NCBI RefSeq assembly: GCF_020179755.1
Contig: NZ_JAIUCY010000010.1
Coordinates: forward strand, 106,024-170,023
Direction of reading: 5' to 3'
DNA length: 64,000 nucleotides
Source of the DNA: Herbaspirillum sp. alder98
GTDB taxonomy: Bacteria; Pseudomonadota; Gammaproteobacteria; Burkholderiales; Burkholderiaceae_D
Position numbers and translations under genes: made by a program. Below are positions 18,559 through 26,658 of the stretch, in pieces. The notes below the pieces were generated by a model. That model had not been told where the DNA came from. It ran no database searches and saw only the letters and a list, made by a program, of their open reading frames with translations. How positions within the stretch are numbered: position 1 is the first letter of the stretch; every line of letters begins with the position of its first letter.

Positions 18559-19488
18559 ATGAAACACGCTGACGAGCGCCTGTTCGCGCCGATTCCGCCG
18601 ACCGAGCTGGGACTGGATTCGCGCATGGCAGAACCATGGTTCAAGGTGTCGGATGACACGTTGCAACTGGAAGGGCTTTGCTTCGACCGTACCGGTCATC
18701 TGTATTTCGTCGAGGTCTTTGGTGGCACGGTATTTAGATTGGATCCCGGCACCCGGAAGCTCGATGAAGTCTTGAAGCTGGCCGGGCAGAACCCGGCAAG
18801 CGTGAAGATCCACAAGGACGGCAGGCTCTACATTGCGTGCCTGGGTGATTTCAAGGCGGGCGGATTGGTCATCGTCAACCCGGACGGTTCGGGCAAGCGA
18901 ACCATCCTGCAGGATTATGTCGTCGACGACCTGGTGTTCGACAGCGAGGGCGGCTTCTACTTCACCCACTTCGTCGGTTCGCCCGGCGATCCATCTGGCG
19001 GCGTGTTCCATGTGGATCCTAGCGAGCAGGTAACGCCGATCGCTGTCAACATGGCCGGGCCGAATGGCGTGGCGCTGTCGAAGGACGAGCGGGTGCTGTG
19101 GATAACTGAAACCAACGCCAACCGCTTGCATCGCATCGACCTGGCCGCCGACAGAAAAACCATTGCGCCTTATGGAACCAGCGTTCCGTATTACTTCACC
19201 GGATACCACGGTCCGGATTCGTGCAGCATCGACGCCGACGATAACCTTTATGTGGCGATGTACCACCAGGGCCGCGTCATGGCGTTCAATCGCTTTGGCT
19301 TTCCCATCGGCCAGTTCCTGATACCGGGTCGCGAACAGGGGCACCATCTGCTCACGACCCATCCCATGCTGGTTCCGGGGAGCACCCAGCTGCTTATCTG
19401 CACCAACGACCCGATAGGCAAGAACGGTTCATGGATTTTCAGTGCGCAAGGGTATGCACAGTCCCACCGCAGCTATCAATTTCAGTGA
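18559..19488 (+). CDS. SMP-30/gluconolactonase family lactonase
   Basis: A 309-aa six-bladed beta-propeller of the SMP-30/Drp35 group, which hydrolyses sugar or other lactones with a divalent metal. Repeated blade motifs are visible: LEGLCFDRTGHLYFVEV, ASVKIHKDGRLYIA, VDDLVFDSEGGFYFTHF, GPNGVALSKDERVLWITET, PDSCSIDADDNLYVAMY. Glu in LEGL, Asn in GPNGV and Asp in PDSCS are the expected metal ligands. Start at ATG 18559 with GGAGAC upstream; an in-frame start at 18469 overlaps the operator region and is rejected. First gene of an operon with SDR, mutase-family and binding-protein genes. Confidence 0.85.
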   Translation: MKHADERLFAPIPPTELGLDSRMAEPWFKVSDDTLQLEGLCFDRTGHLYFVEVFGGTVFRLDPGTRKLDEVLKLAGQNPASVKIHKDGRLYIACLGDFKAGGLVIVNPDGSGKRTILQDYVVDDLVFDSEGGFYFTHFVGSPGDPSGGVFHVDPSEQVTPIAVNMAGPNGVALSKDERVLWITETNANRLHRIDLAADRKTIAPYGTSVPYYFTGYHGPDSCSIDADDNLYVAMYHQGRVMAFNRFGFPIGQFLIPGREQGHHLLTTHPMLVPGSTQLLICTNDPIGKNGSWIFSAQGYAQSHRSYQFQ

Positions 19489-19496
19489 GAAGAGCA

Positions 19497-20246
19497 ATGA
19501 AGAAGTTAGAGGGAAAGACTGCCCTGGTCACGGGGGCGGCCCGTGGGATTGGTCTGGGCATCGCCCAGCGCTTTGCTTCGGAGGGCGCCAATATCGTTCT
19601 TGCCGACCTGGATGAGGAAGGCGTCACGCGCGCCGCACAAGACGTTGCAAGCCAATACAAGGTCAGCGCCGTCGCGATCAAGGTGGACGTGGCCAACCCC
19701 ACGGACAACGAAAAGATGGTCGAACGGGCGGTTGCTGAATTTGGCCGGCTGGATATCCTCGTGTGCAACGCCGGCATCGTCCGTCCGGCCAGGCCGCTGG
19801 AAGATATAACACCGGAGCAGTGGCGGCAGGTGATCGACATCAATCTGCTGGGTTATGTCTATGCGACATCGGCCTTCATCCCGCATGCAAAGAAGAACCA
19901 GAGCGGCAAGATCATCTATATGGCCTCGGTGGCCGGACAAGTGGGTGGCGTGGCCGCCGAGATTACTTATTCAGTCACCAAGGCCGGCGTCTTGTGCCTG
20001 ACCAAGGCCACGGCCAAGCAACTGGGTCCTTACAACATTCACGTCAACGCGATCGCGCCAGGCACCATTGAAACGGCCATGACCGATGTCCTCCAGTATT
20101 CCCCTGAGGTGAAGAAAGCCATTCCCCTCGGGCGCTACGGGCAGGCCGACGACATCAGCGCCGCAGCGCTCTATCTGGCCAGCGAAGACAGCAAGTATGT
20201 GACCGGGGCCACGCTGGATGTCAACGGCGGCCTTTTTATGCGATAA
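19497..20246 (+). CDS. Short-chain dehydrogenase/reductase
   Basis: A 249-aa classical SDR: cofactor loop TGAARGIGLG, NAG motif CNAGIV, catalytic Ser in MASVAG, Tyr and Lys in YSVTKAG. An Asp after the second strand (LADLDEEG) suggests NAD rather than NADP preference. Starts eight bases after the lactonase stop. In this operon it could oxidise a sugar or hydroxy compound to the lactone or keto acid acted on by its neighbours; this is inferred from context only. Confidence 0.87.
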   Translation: MKKLEGKTALVTGAARGIGLGIAQRFASEGANIVLADLDEEGVTRAAQDVASQYKVSAVAIKVDVANPTDNEKMVERAVAEFGRLDILVCNAGIVRPARPLEDITPEQWRQVIDINLLGYVYATSAFIPHAKKNQSGKIIYMASVAGQVGGVAAEITYSVTKAGVLCLTKATAKQLGPYNIHVNAIAPGTIETAMTDVLQYSPEVKKAIPLGRYGQADDISAAALYLASEDSKYVTGATLDVNGGLFMR

Positions 20247-20263
20247 CAACGGAGGGAATCATC

Positions 20264-21121
20264 ATGGATATGTACCAGAAGCGCGTGCGTCTGCGCGAAT
20301 TGCTGAACGCCGAGGGGTGCACCCCCATCATGGGTGCCTACGATGTACTGAGTGCACGAATCATCGAGCAAACGGGTTTTCCCGTGCTCTATACCGGCAG
20401 CTTCGTCACCGGCGCCTGCAAGGGCTTGCCGGATGTCGGCCTGGTCCAGCTGCAGGACCTGATGGGGCTGGCGCGCGACATCGCCAAGGAGACCGACCTT
20501 CCCCTCATCTGTGACGCCGATACCGGCTGGTACCACGCCGCCAACATCTGGCGCACGGTGCACGAATTCGAGTCGGCCGGCGCATCGGCGATTCACATCG
20601 AGGATACGGTCTTCGGCAAGCACACGGATTATCCTGCCGTGTTGCTGGACAAGGACGTGATGTGCCAGCGCATCAGGGCATGCGTCGATGCGCGAAAGGA
20701 CCCCAATTTCCTGATCATTGCGCGCACGGACGCGATCTACCTGCAAGACGATCCGGACGATGCAGTGGAGCGGATCAACGCCTACCTGGAAGCAGGGGCC
20801 GATGCCGGCTTCATCGTATTCAAGGGCTCTGTCGATTCGCTGGCGCAATACCGGGCCAGGATCAACGGTCCCGTGATCGTCACCAGCGTCGACTTTCAGA
20901 ATTCGATCGACCAGGAAACTGTCGCCGGCGCGAACATGTCGGTCTATTGGCCGTTGACGATCTTCGCCGCCTTCAAGGCGGTCAAGCAGGTGTGCGAAGC
21001 GTTCCATCAGGGACGCGACGCCAGCAAGCTGAAGGAATACTGCTTCGATGAAGGCCTGATCAACAAGACCGTCAGCTACGATCGCTTCAACCAGAACATT
21101 GAAAAGTACGGCGCCGTCTGA
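20264..21121 (+). CDS. PEP mutase/isocitrate lyase superfamily enzyme lacking the catalytic Cys
   Basis: A 285-aa TIM-barrel enzyme of the superfamily that includes methylisocitrate lyase, oxaloacetate decarboxylase and phosphonopyruvate hydrolase. It has the early motif MGAYDVLSARIIEQTGF, the Mg-binding CDADTGW and IHIEDTV, and IIARTDA. In isocitrate and methylisocitrate lyases the loop after IED reads K-[KR]-C-G-H; here it reads FGKHTDYP, with no Cys. It is therefore probably not a classical C-C lyase of that type, and a decarboxylase, hydrolase or retro-aldol activity on a 2-keto acid is more likely. Excellent ribosome site GGAGGG. In the lactonase operon. Confidence 0.82.
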   Translation: MDMYQKRVRLRELLNAEGCTPIMGAYDVLSARIIEQTGFPVLYTGSFVTGACKGLPDVGLVQLQDLMGLARDIAKETDLPLICDADTGWYHAANIWRTVHEFESAGASAIHIEDTVFGKHTDYPAVLLDKDVMCQRIRACVDARKDPNFLIIARTDAIYLQDDPDDAVERINAYLEAGADAGFIVFKGSVDSLAQYRARINGPVIVTSVDFQNSIDQETVAGANMSVYWPLTIFAAFKAVKQVCEAFHQGRDASKLKEYCFDEGLINKTVSYDRFNQNIEKYGAV

Positions 21122-21325
21122 CGACCAGCAGACCGGCAGCGCGGACAAGACAAAACCATACAGGAGACAAATTGAACACCGCGACCATCATCCTGCTTCG
21201 CTAGACAAGCGTCAGGCCAGGTGGCCATTCCAGCCACGGCCACCTGCCTCGGCCAGCCCATTCGCTCCCCGTTTTCATCCAGTGACCTGGCGCACTGTGC
21301 GTCGTGGTTGAATCGAAAGAACTCA

Positions 21326-22528
21326 ATGAAGAAAATCATCCTTCAAGTGGCCGTCTGTGCCTGTGCCGTATCGGCGTCGCTTGCGCACGCTCAAATCTCG
21401 GACGACAAGGTCCGCATCGGCTTCATCAGCGACATGTCCGGCCCCTTTGCCGATAACGACGGTCCTGGCGGGCTCGAGGCAATTCGAATGGCCGTGGCGG
21501 ACTTCGGCGGCAAGGTCAATGGAAAGCCGATCGAGATCGTGTCGGCAGATCACCAGAACAAAGCCGATATCGCGTCGGCCAAGGCGCGCGAGTGGGTCGA
21601 CACCCAGCGCGTCGACATGATCGTTGGCGGTTCCAACTCGGCGGCAATGCTGTCCATCAACAAGCTGTTGGCGACCAAGAAATTCGTCTTCCTGGTGGTC
21701 GCCGCAGGTGCCACCCAGTTCACTAACGAAGACTGCACGCCTTACACGATCCAGTACGCCTATAACACCACCGCAGTCGCCCGGGCGTTGACCAGCGCCA
21801 CGGTGAAGCAGGGCGGCAATGCCTGGTATTTCCTGACCAGCGACTACACCTTCGGACATTCGCTGGAGGGTGAAGCCGCCAAGGTTGTCGGCGAGAATGG
21901 CGGCAAGGTGCTGGGCAAGGTGCGACATCCGATCAACACCGAGGATTTTTCATCCTTCCTGCTGCAGGCGCAGTCCTCGAAGGCCAATGTGCTGGGCCTG
22001 GCTTCCTCGGGGAGCGACACCATCAATGCCATCAAGGGGGCCAGGGAATTCGGCCTGACTAAATCGATGAAGATCGCCGGGCTGTTGCTTTTCGTCGGCA
22101 ATGTGGAAAGCCTCGGCCTCAAGAATGCGCAGGGTTTGCTGCTTTCCGAATCATGGTACTGGGACCAGGATGACGCATCGCGCGCCTTTGCCAAGCGCTA
22201 CTTCCAGAAAATGAAGAAGATGCCGAACAGCCTGCACGCCGCAGATTACTCGGCGACGATGAACTATCTCAAGGCGGTGCAAAGCGCCGGCTCGGATGAT
22301 CCCGACAAGGTGGTGAAACAGCTGCGCGCGACCGGCATCAACGACTTCTATGCGAAGGGAACAATTCGGGAAGACGGTCAGATGGTCCACGATTTCCACC
22401 TGTACGAGGTGAAGACGCCGGCAGAGTCCAAGGGGAGCTGGGATTATCTGAAGAAGATCGCCACCGTCAGCGGAGACGCTGCATTCACGCCGTTGGCGCA
22501 GTCGACCTGTGCTCGCATCAAGAAGTGA
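21326..22528 (+). CDS. Branched-chain-type ABC substrate-binding protein, orphan
   Basis: A 400-aa periplasmic binding protein of the Leu/Ile/Val type (LivK-like, type I fold). Signal peptide: MKKIILQVAVCACAVSASLAHAQ with a cleavage site after AHA. Mature protein begins DDKVRIGFISDMSGPFAD, with VGGSNSAAMLSINKLLA and FLTSDYTFGHSLEGEA typical of the family. Start chosen at ATG 21326 because the signal peptide begins there. No LivH/M/G/F permease or ATPase genes accompany it, so it must borrow a transporter or act as a sensor. Ends the lactonase operon; followed by a strong hairpin. Confidence 0.87.
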   Translation: MKKIILQVAVCACAVSASLAHAQISDDKVRIGFISDMSGPFADNDGPGGLEAIRMAVADFGGKVNGKPIEIVSADHQNKADIASAKAREWVDTQRVDMIVGGSNSAAMLSINKLLATKKFVFLVVAAGATQFTNEDCTPYTIQYAYNTTAVARALTSATVKQGGNAWYFLTSDYTFGHSLEGEAAKVVGENGGKVLGKVRHPINTEDFSSFLLQAQSSKANVLGLASSGSDTINAIKGAREFGLTKSMKIAGLLLFVGNVESLGLKNAQGLLLSESWYWDQDDASRAFAKRYFQKMKKMPNSLHAADYSATMNYLKAVQSAGSDDPDKVVKQLRATGINDFYAKGTIREDGQMVHDFHLYEVKTPAESKGSWDYLKKIATVSGDAAFTPLAQSTCARIKK

Positions 22529-22565
22529 CAGGCAAGGGCTTGTGATCTTGTAATCTTGTAATGTT

Positions 22566-22597
22566 GAGAAAGGTACTTCGAAAGAAGTACCTTTCTC
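22566..22597. terminator. Perfect 14-bp hairpin with GAAA tetraloop between convergent genes
   Basis: GAGAAAGGTACTTC-GAAA-GAAGTACCTTTCTC is a perfect stem of 14 bp. It lies between the convergent binding-protein and GntR genes and can act on both strands. No T-run of note follows on either side, but stem length and position make a bidirectional terminator or 3'-end stabiliser likely. Confidence 0.7.
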
Positions 22598-22610
22598 ATG
22601 CGACATACTG

Positions 22611-23354
22611 TTAGCCATCACCCAGCAGTTGTTCCCATGTGCGATGTACGTGACGGCGCATGAATTCTCCCAATGCCTGGGCTTGTCTGGCGCTGAGCAA
22701 CTTGATGATTTCCTCATGCTCATCGATGGCCGTGTGCCAGATCTCGGATGTCACGCTGCCTTGGAATCGATAGCGGTATAGCTGGCGATTAAGTAATTCG
22801 TGAATCTGCGCCAGGGTGCCATTGTGCGCCGCGTTGACGATGCCGCGATGGATGCGCTGGTTGAGATGGAAATAAGTTACCCGGTCACGGCGCTCGTATG
22901 CGGCCAGCATTTCGTGATGCAGGGCGCGAATCTCACTTATCTCATCGTCACTCGCCGTTTTGCAGGCGCGCAGCGCAGCCGATTCTTCAATCATCCCCAG
23001 CACATCCAGCTTCTCCTCGATCTGATCCGGCGTCAGCTCAGTGACGACCGCACCGCGATTGGGCAGCAGGCTGACCAGCCCATCGCTGGCAAGAATTTTC
23101 AGGGCATCTCTCAGCGGTGTGCGTGAAACCTGCAGCCGCTCGGCCAATGTGCGTTCACGCAGCGGCGTGCCCGGACGAAGTTCGTCGGTGACGATCAGGT
23201 CGCGCAAGCGTTCAGCCAATTGCTCAGCCAGAAGCTCCTGAACCGACTCGCGTTCTGACGCACCCTCTTTAGACTTGTCCGCTTCAACTGCGCCGGCTAT
23301 TTCCACCTCCATTTTCCGAGGCGGCAAGGAAGTAGCTTTCAGTGTTTTTTTCAT
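22611..23354 (-). CDS. GntR-family regulator, FadR/FCD subfamily
   Basis: A 247-aa regulator: basic N-terminal tail (about 35 aa), winged helix (AERLRDLIVTDELRPGTPLRERTLAERLQVSRTPLRDALKILASDGLV) and a C-terminal FCD domain with conserved Asp/His metal or ligand positions (HHEMLAAYERRDRVTYFHLNQRIHRGIVNAAHN and HEEIIKLL). FCD regulators typically sense organic acids. It is divergent from the GntP permease gene, and the gap carries the palindrome TGGTATACCA and a second related site, good candidates for its operators. Confidence 0.87.
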   Translation of the reverse strand: MKKTLKATSLPPRKMEVEIAGAVEADKSKEGASERESVQELLAEQLAERLRDLIVTDELRPGTPLRERTLAERLQVSRTPLRDALKILASDGLVSLLPNRGAVVTELTPDQIEEKLDVLGMIEESAALRACKTASDDEISEIRALHHEMLAAYERRDRVTYFHLNQRIHRGIVNAAHNGTLAQIHELLNRQLYRYRFQGSVTSEIWHTAIDEHEEIIKLLSARQAQALGEFMRRHVHRTWEQLLGDG

Positions 23355-23400
23355 TATTGAATAGTTTCAAAAAGGAAATTAATTTTAGCGAATCCCTTTT

Positions 23401-23494
23401 TGGTATTCCGTATGTCGAATATTGATAACAATAAAATCAAGATGTTATAGCGTACAAAATAAATAAATTGACCTAAAAATATTTTGGTATACCA
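23401..23494. promoter_or_regulatory. Two candidate FadR-subfamily operators 84 bp apart
   Basis: TGGTATACCA (23485-23494) is a perfect 10-bp palindrome matching the T-x-GTATAC-x-A type of core bound by FCD-GntR regulators. TGGTATTCCG (23401-23410) matches it at 8 of 10 positions. They are 84 bp apart start to start, close to eight helical turns, within the gap between the FCD regulator and the permease gene. The rest of this 448-base gap is AT-rich and holds the presumed promoters and a micro-ORF. Confidence 0.55.
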
Positions 23495-23568
23495 TTTTGA
23501 ACCGAAGCTATCGATCCCGGTCTGACCCGGGTTCGCAAAAATAAACGTATTTCAAATGGAGACACACA

Positions 23569-23670
23569 ATGTTGAAAATACCAAAGTGGAAACCTGTCGT
23601 TGCTCTCTCGACGGCTGAGAAGATTCTTGCATCGGCATCAGTGTTCGCATCCGGTCATTGCCTGGCCTGA
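23569..23670 (+). CDS. 33-codon micro-ORF with strong ribosome site upstream of gntP-like gene
   Basis: ATG 23569 is preceded by AATGGAG at ideal spacing, better than the signal before the permease itself. It encodes MLKIPKWKPVVALSTAEKIL..., 33 residues ending GHCLA, then TGA. It resembles the beginning of an exported protein (basic start, then moderately hydrophobic) but is too short. It could be a leader peptide controlling the downstream permease, or the remnant of a deleted gene. No homologue is recognised. Confidence 0.35.
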   Translation: MLKIPKWKPVVALSTAEKILASASVFASGHCLA

Positions 23671-23802
23671 CCCGAAAACTACTGCCCGCCGCGCCTTTCA
23701 GCGCCTGGTTTCATGCGCGATGCCCATTTCGCGCGTCATCGCAGATGACCACCGCAAGTGCAGGCGCCTTACCAACAGGACCCTCGTAGAGAATTCAACA
23801 TT

Positions 23803-25158
23803 ATGCATCCCGATGTCACGCAACTGGTCAGCCCCGTACTGGCGATCGTATTACTGATTCTACTCATCACGCGCTTGCGCTTTCACCCGTTCCTGGCGTT
23901 GATTCTATCCGCCGGCTTTCTGGGCATCGTCAGCGGCGTGTCGCCGGTCGATACGGTCAAGAGTTTCCAGAAGGGGTTTGGCAGCATCCTGGCTTCGGTA
24001 GGGTTGGTGGTTGGCCTGGGCAGCATGCTGGGCGGATTGCTGCTCGAATCGGGTGGCGCCGACAAGGTCGCCAATGCCTTCGTCGGACTCGGCTCCAAAC
24101 GCTGGATTCCCACCACCATCTGTGCTGCTGCACTGTTGATCGGATTGCCTCACCTGTTCGATGTCAGCTTTGTCATGCTGGTGCCGCTGGCCTTTGTCAT
24201 TGCCCGCCGCACCAATAGTTACATCCTGCGCATCGGCGTGCCGCTGGCTGCCGGCTTATACGTCTCACACGGCCTGCTGCCACCCCATCCTTCGCCCACC
24301 CTGGCCATGGCGGCCTATCACGCAGACGCCGGCAAGACGATCTTCTACGGTTTCCTGATTGCCATTCCGATGGCCATCATCTCCGGTCCCTTGTTCACGT
24401 CATTCATCATGCGCTGGTTTCCGGCCTCCGGCGGATTCGTCGAGGACGCTGCAGCGGCAGCGCCGGCGGCACCTGCATCGGATCGGAAACAGCCGTCGCT
24501 GGCATTGGTATTGATCTCGGTGCTGTTGCCGCCGGGGTTGATGATGCTGCGCACCTTCGGCCGCAATATGGTCGACAGCCACGGGGCGTTATACGCCTGG
24601 CTCGAATTTGTCGGCGACCCGATCGTCTCGCTCCTGATCGCCGTATTGTTTGCGCTGTATGCGCTGGGTATTCGTAGCGGTTTCACGCTCACGCAGATCC
24701 AGAAGATCCTGGGCAAGAGCCTCGCGCCGGCTGCCGGCGTGATCCTGATCCTGGGCGCCGGTGGCGGCCTCAAGGAAATGCTGGTGGCCACGCACGTCAG
24801 CGATCAGATCGCTCATTGGGCGATGAACTGGCAAATCAATCCGCTGATTCTCGGCTGGCTGATCGCCGCGCTGATTCGTGTCGCGATCGGATCAGCCACC
24901 GTTGCCACCGTGACCGCCGCCGGCATCGTCGCGCCACTGGCCGCGGCCGACCCGCATGTCAACCTGGAGTTGCTGGTGCTGGCGACCAGCTCGGGCGGAC
25001 TGATGCTTTCGCACCTCAATGACTCCGGCTTCTGGCTGTTCAAGGAATATTTCAAGTTGAGCGTGTCCGAGACGCTGAAGAGCTGGACGCTCCTGGTATC
25101 GCTGCAGTCCCTGATCGGACTGGCCGGCGTGCTGATCCTGGACGCCCTTATTCATTAA
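23803..25158 (+). CDS. GntP-family gluconate/organic-acid:H+ symporter
   Basis: A 451-aa inner-membrane permease with about 12 hydrophobic segments. GntP family hallmarks: FHPFLALILSAGFLGIVSG, KGFGSILASVGLVVGLGSMLGGLLLESGGADKVA (in pieces), LPHLFDVSFVMLVPL, LPPHPSPTLA, IRVAIGSATVATVTAAGI and HLNDSGFWLFKEYF. Relatives import gluconate, glycerate, ketogluconate or C4 sugar acids such as threonate. ATG 23803 lacks a strong ribosome site. Likely operon with the COG4091-type dehydrogenase 30 bases downstream and controlled by the FCD regulator. Given the threonate-dehydrogenase-like gene nearby, a four-carbon sugar acid is a reasonable guess. Confidence 0.9.
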   Translation: MHPDVTQLVSPVLAIVLLILLITRLRFHPFLALILSAGFLGIVSGVSPVDTVKSFQKGFGSILASVGLVVGLGSMLGGLLLESGGADKVANAFVGLGSKRWIPTTICAAALLIGLPHLFDVSFVMLVPLAFVIARRTNSYILRIGVPLAAGLYVSHGLLPPHPSPTLAMAAYHADAGKTIFYGFLIAIPMAIISGPLFTSFIMRWFPASGGFVEDAAAAAPAAPASDRKQPSLALVLISVLLPPGLMMLRTFGRNMVDSHGALYAWLEFVGDPIVSLLIAVLFALYALGIRSGFTLTQIQKILGKSLAPAAGVILILGAGGGLKEMLVATHVSDQIAHWAMNWQINPLILGWLIAALIRVAIGSATVATVTAAGIVAPLAAADPHVNLELLVLATSSGGLMLSHLNDSGFWLFKEYFKLSVSETLKSWTLLVSLQSLIGLAGVLILDALIH

Positions 25159-25188
25159 TCCCATTTATCTCAGGCCAGAAAGACAAAC

Positions 25189-26562
25189 ATGAACTACGAA
25201 ACCCTGTTCCAGGATCTGCAGAATCGCACTATCCGCATCGCCCTGACTGGCGCCAACGGCGGTTTTGGCCGCTCGCTGTTAGTGCAGTGTCGCCATATCA
25301 AGGCCATCCAGATCGCGGCGCTTTGCGACCTCGACCTGGACGCCACCCGCACGGTACTTCTGTCGCTCGGCTATCCGGCCGAGAATCTGGTGACGTGCAA
25401 CGATGCGCACGCCGTGCAAGCCGCCAATGCGCAAGGCCGGATTGCCCTGGTCAGCGACTATCGATTGCTCGACGCGGCCACCCTCGATATTGTGGTCGAA
25501 GCGACCGGCAACCCTGATATCAGTGCCCAGATTGCCGTCAATGCAATCCGCCGTGGCGTGCACGTGGCCATGGTCAGCAAGGAAACCGATGCCGTCGTCG
25601 GCCCCTACCTGAACCGTCTCGCGCTCGAACACAAGGTCGTCTACACCACCGCCGACGGCGACCAGCCGAGTAATCTCATCGGGCTGGTCACCTGGGCGCG
25701 GGTACTGGGATTCGAGGTCGTTGCGGCCGGCAAGTCCAGCGAATACGACTATGTGTATGACCCGGCATCCGGTGCGCTCGCCTATACCGACCAGCAGCAC
25801 CAGATTCCTGCCCTGTCGGACTTGCTGTCGCTGGGCCAGGATGTGCCCGCCCGCCTGCAGGAGCGCCGCCAGGCCATCAGCGCCTTGCCGCAGAGCGCCA
25901 CGCCGGATTATTGCGAAATGAACGTGGTGGCCAACTCGACCGGGTTGACGCCGGCCTGTGACGCCCTGAGTTATCCGCTGTGCCGCATCGCCGAACTGGC
26001 GGATATTTTCGTCCCCCGGGCCGATGGTGGCATCCTGGATCGCGAGGGCGTGGTCGACGTTTTCAATTGCCTGCGCCTGCCCGAGGAAGCCAGCTTTGGT
26101 GGCGGCGTGTTCGTGGTGGTGCGTTGTACCGACAGCGAGGTATGGGAAACGCTGCGTCAAAAGGGGCATGTGGTCGGCCGCAATGGTAAATACGCATGTA
26201 TCTACCTGCCGTATCACCTGATGGGTCTTGAAACGCCCATCAGCTTGTTCTCGGCCGTATTGCACGGACGTCCGTCGGGCAGTGCGACGCAGGAAGTCCA
26301 CGCCGTGATGGCGGCTCAGACCCAGCGCCAGTTCAAGGCGGGCGAAGTGCTTGCCATGCGCGGCCATCATCACAACATCGATGGACTGAAGCCTTTGCTG
26401 CTGCCTGCCAAGGAGGCTCATGGCGTTCACGCGCCATTCTATCTGGCGGCAAACCGTACCCTGCGGGTCGATGTGCCGGCGGGCGCCATCATCGGGCTGG
26501 ACATGCTGGAGCTGTCCGATACGCCGTTGCACAACGCGTGGAAGCAACTCGACAAGAGCTGA
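25189..26562 (+). CDS. Predicted dehydrogenase with homoserine-dehydrogenase-like Rossmann fold and SAF domain (COG4091-like)
   Basis: A 457-aa NAD(P)-dependent oxidoreductase of uncertain substrate. The N-terminal Rossmann motif is IALTGANGGFGRSLLVQC; DIVVEATGNPD and HVAMVSKETDAVVGP follow as in homoserine-dehydrogenase relatives, with the central catalytic-like region around AAGKSSEYDYVYDP. The last roughly 90 residues (RTLRVDVPAGAIIGLDMLEL) resemble a SAF domain. Members are often found with sugar-acid transporters. In the gntP operon it may oxidise or isomerise the imported acid. A terminator follows at 26594. Confidence 0.72.
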   Translation: MNYETLFQDLQNRTIRIALTGANGGFGRSLLVQCRHIKAIQIAALCDLDLDATRTVLLSLGYPAENLVTCNDAHAVQAANAQGRIALVSDYRLLDAATLDIVVEATGNPDISAQIAVNAIRRGVHVAMVSKETDAVVGPYLNRLALEHKVVYTTADGDQPSNLIGLVTWARVLGFEVVAAGKSSEYDYVYDPASGALAYTDQQHQIPALSDLLSLGQDVPARLQERRQAISALPQSATPDYCEMNVVANSTGLTPACDALSYPLCRIAELADIFVPRADGGILDREGVVDVFNCLRLPEEASFGGGVFVVVRCTDSEVWETLRQKGHVVGRNGKYACIYLPYHLMGLETPISLFSAVLHGRPSGSATQEVHAVMAAQTQRQFKAGEVLAMRGHHHNIDGLKPLLLPAKEAHGVHAPFYLAANRTLRVDVPAGAIIGLDMLELSDTPLHNAWKQLDKS

Positions 26563-26593
26563 TCCCGGCGCTGCAGGACTGTTTCAACTCATG

Positions 26594-26616
26594 ACGACGG
26601 GCTAAATGCCCGTCGT
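26594..26616 (+). terminator. Rho-independent terminator after the gntP operon
   Basis: ACGACGGGC-TAAAT-GCCCGTCGT forms a perfect 9-bp stem followed by TTGGTTTTAGTTTT. It closes the rightward permease-dehydrogenase operon and sits between convergent genes. Confidence 0.8.
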
Positions 26617-26658
26617 TTGGTTTTAGTTTTAGTAGATGGCGCCGGCCCCAGGCACAGC

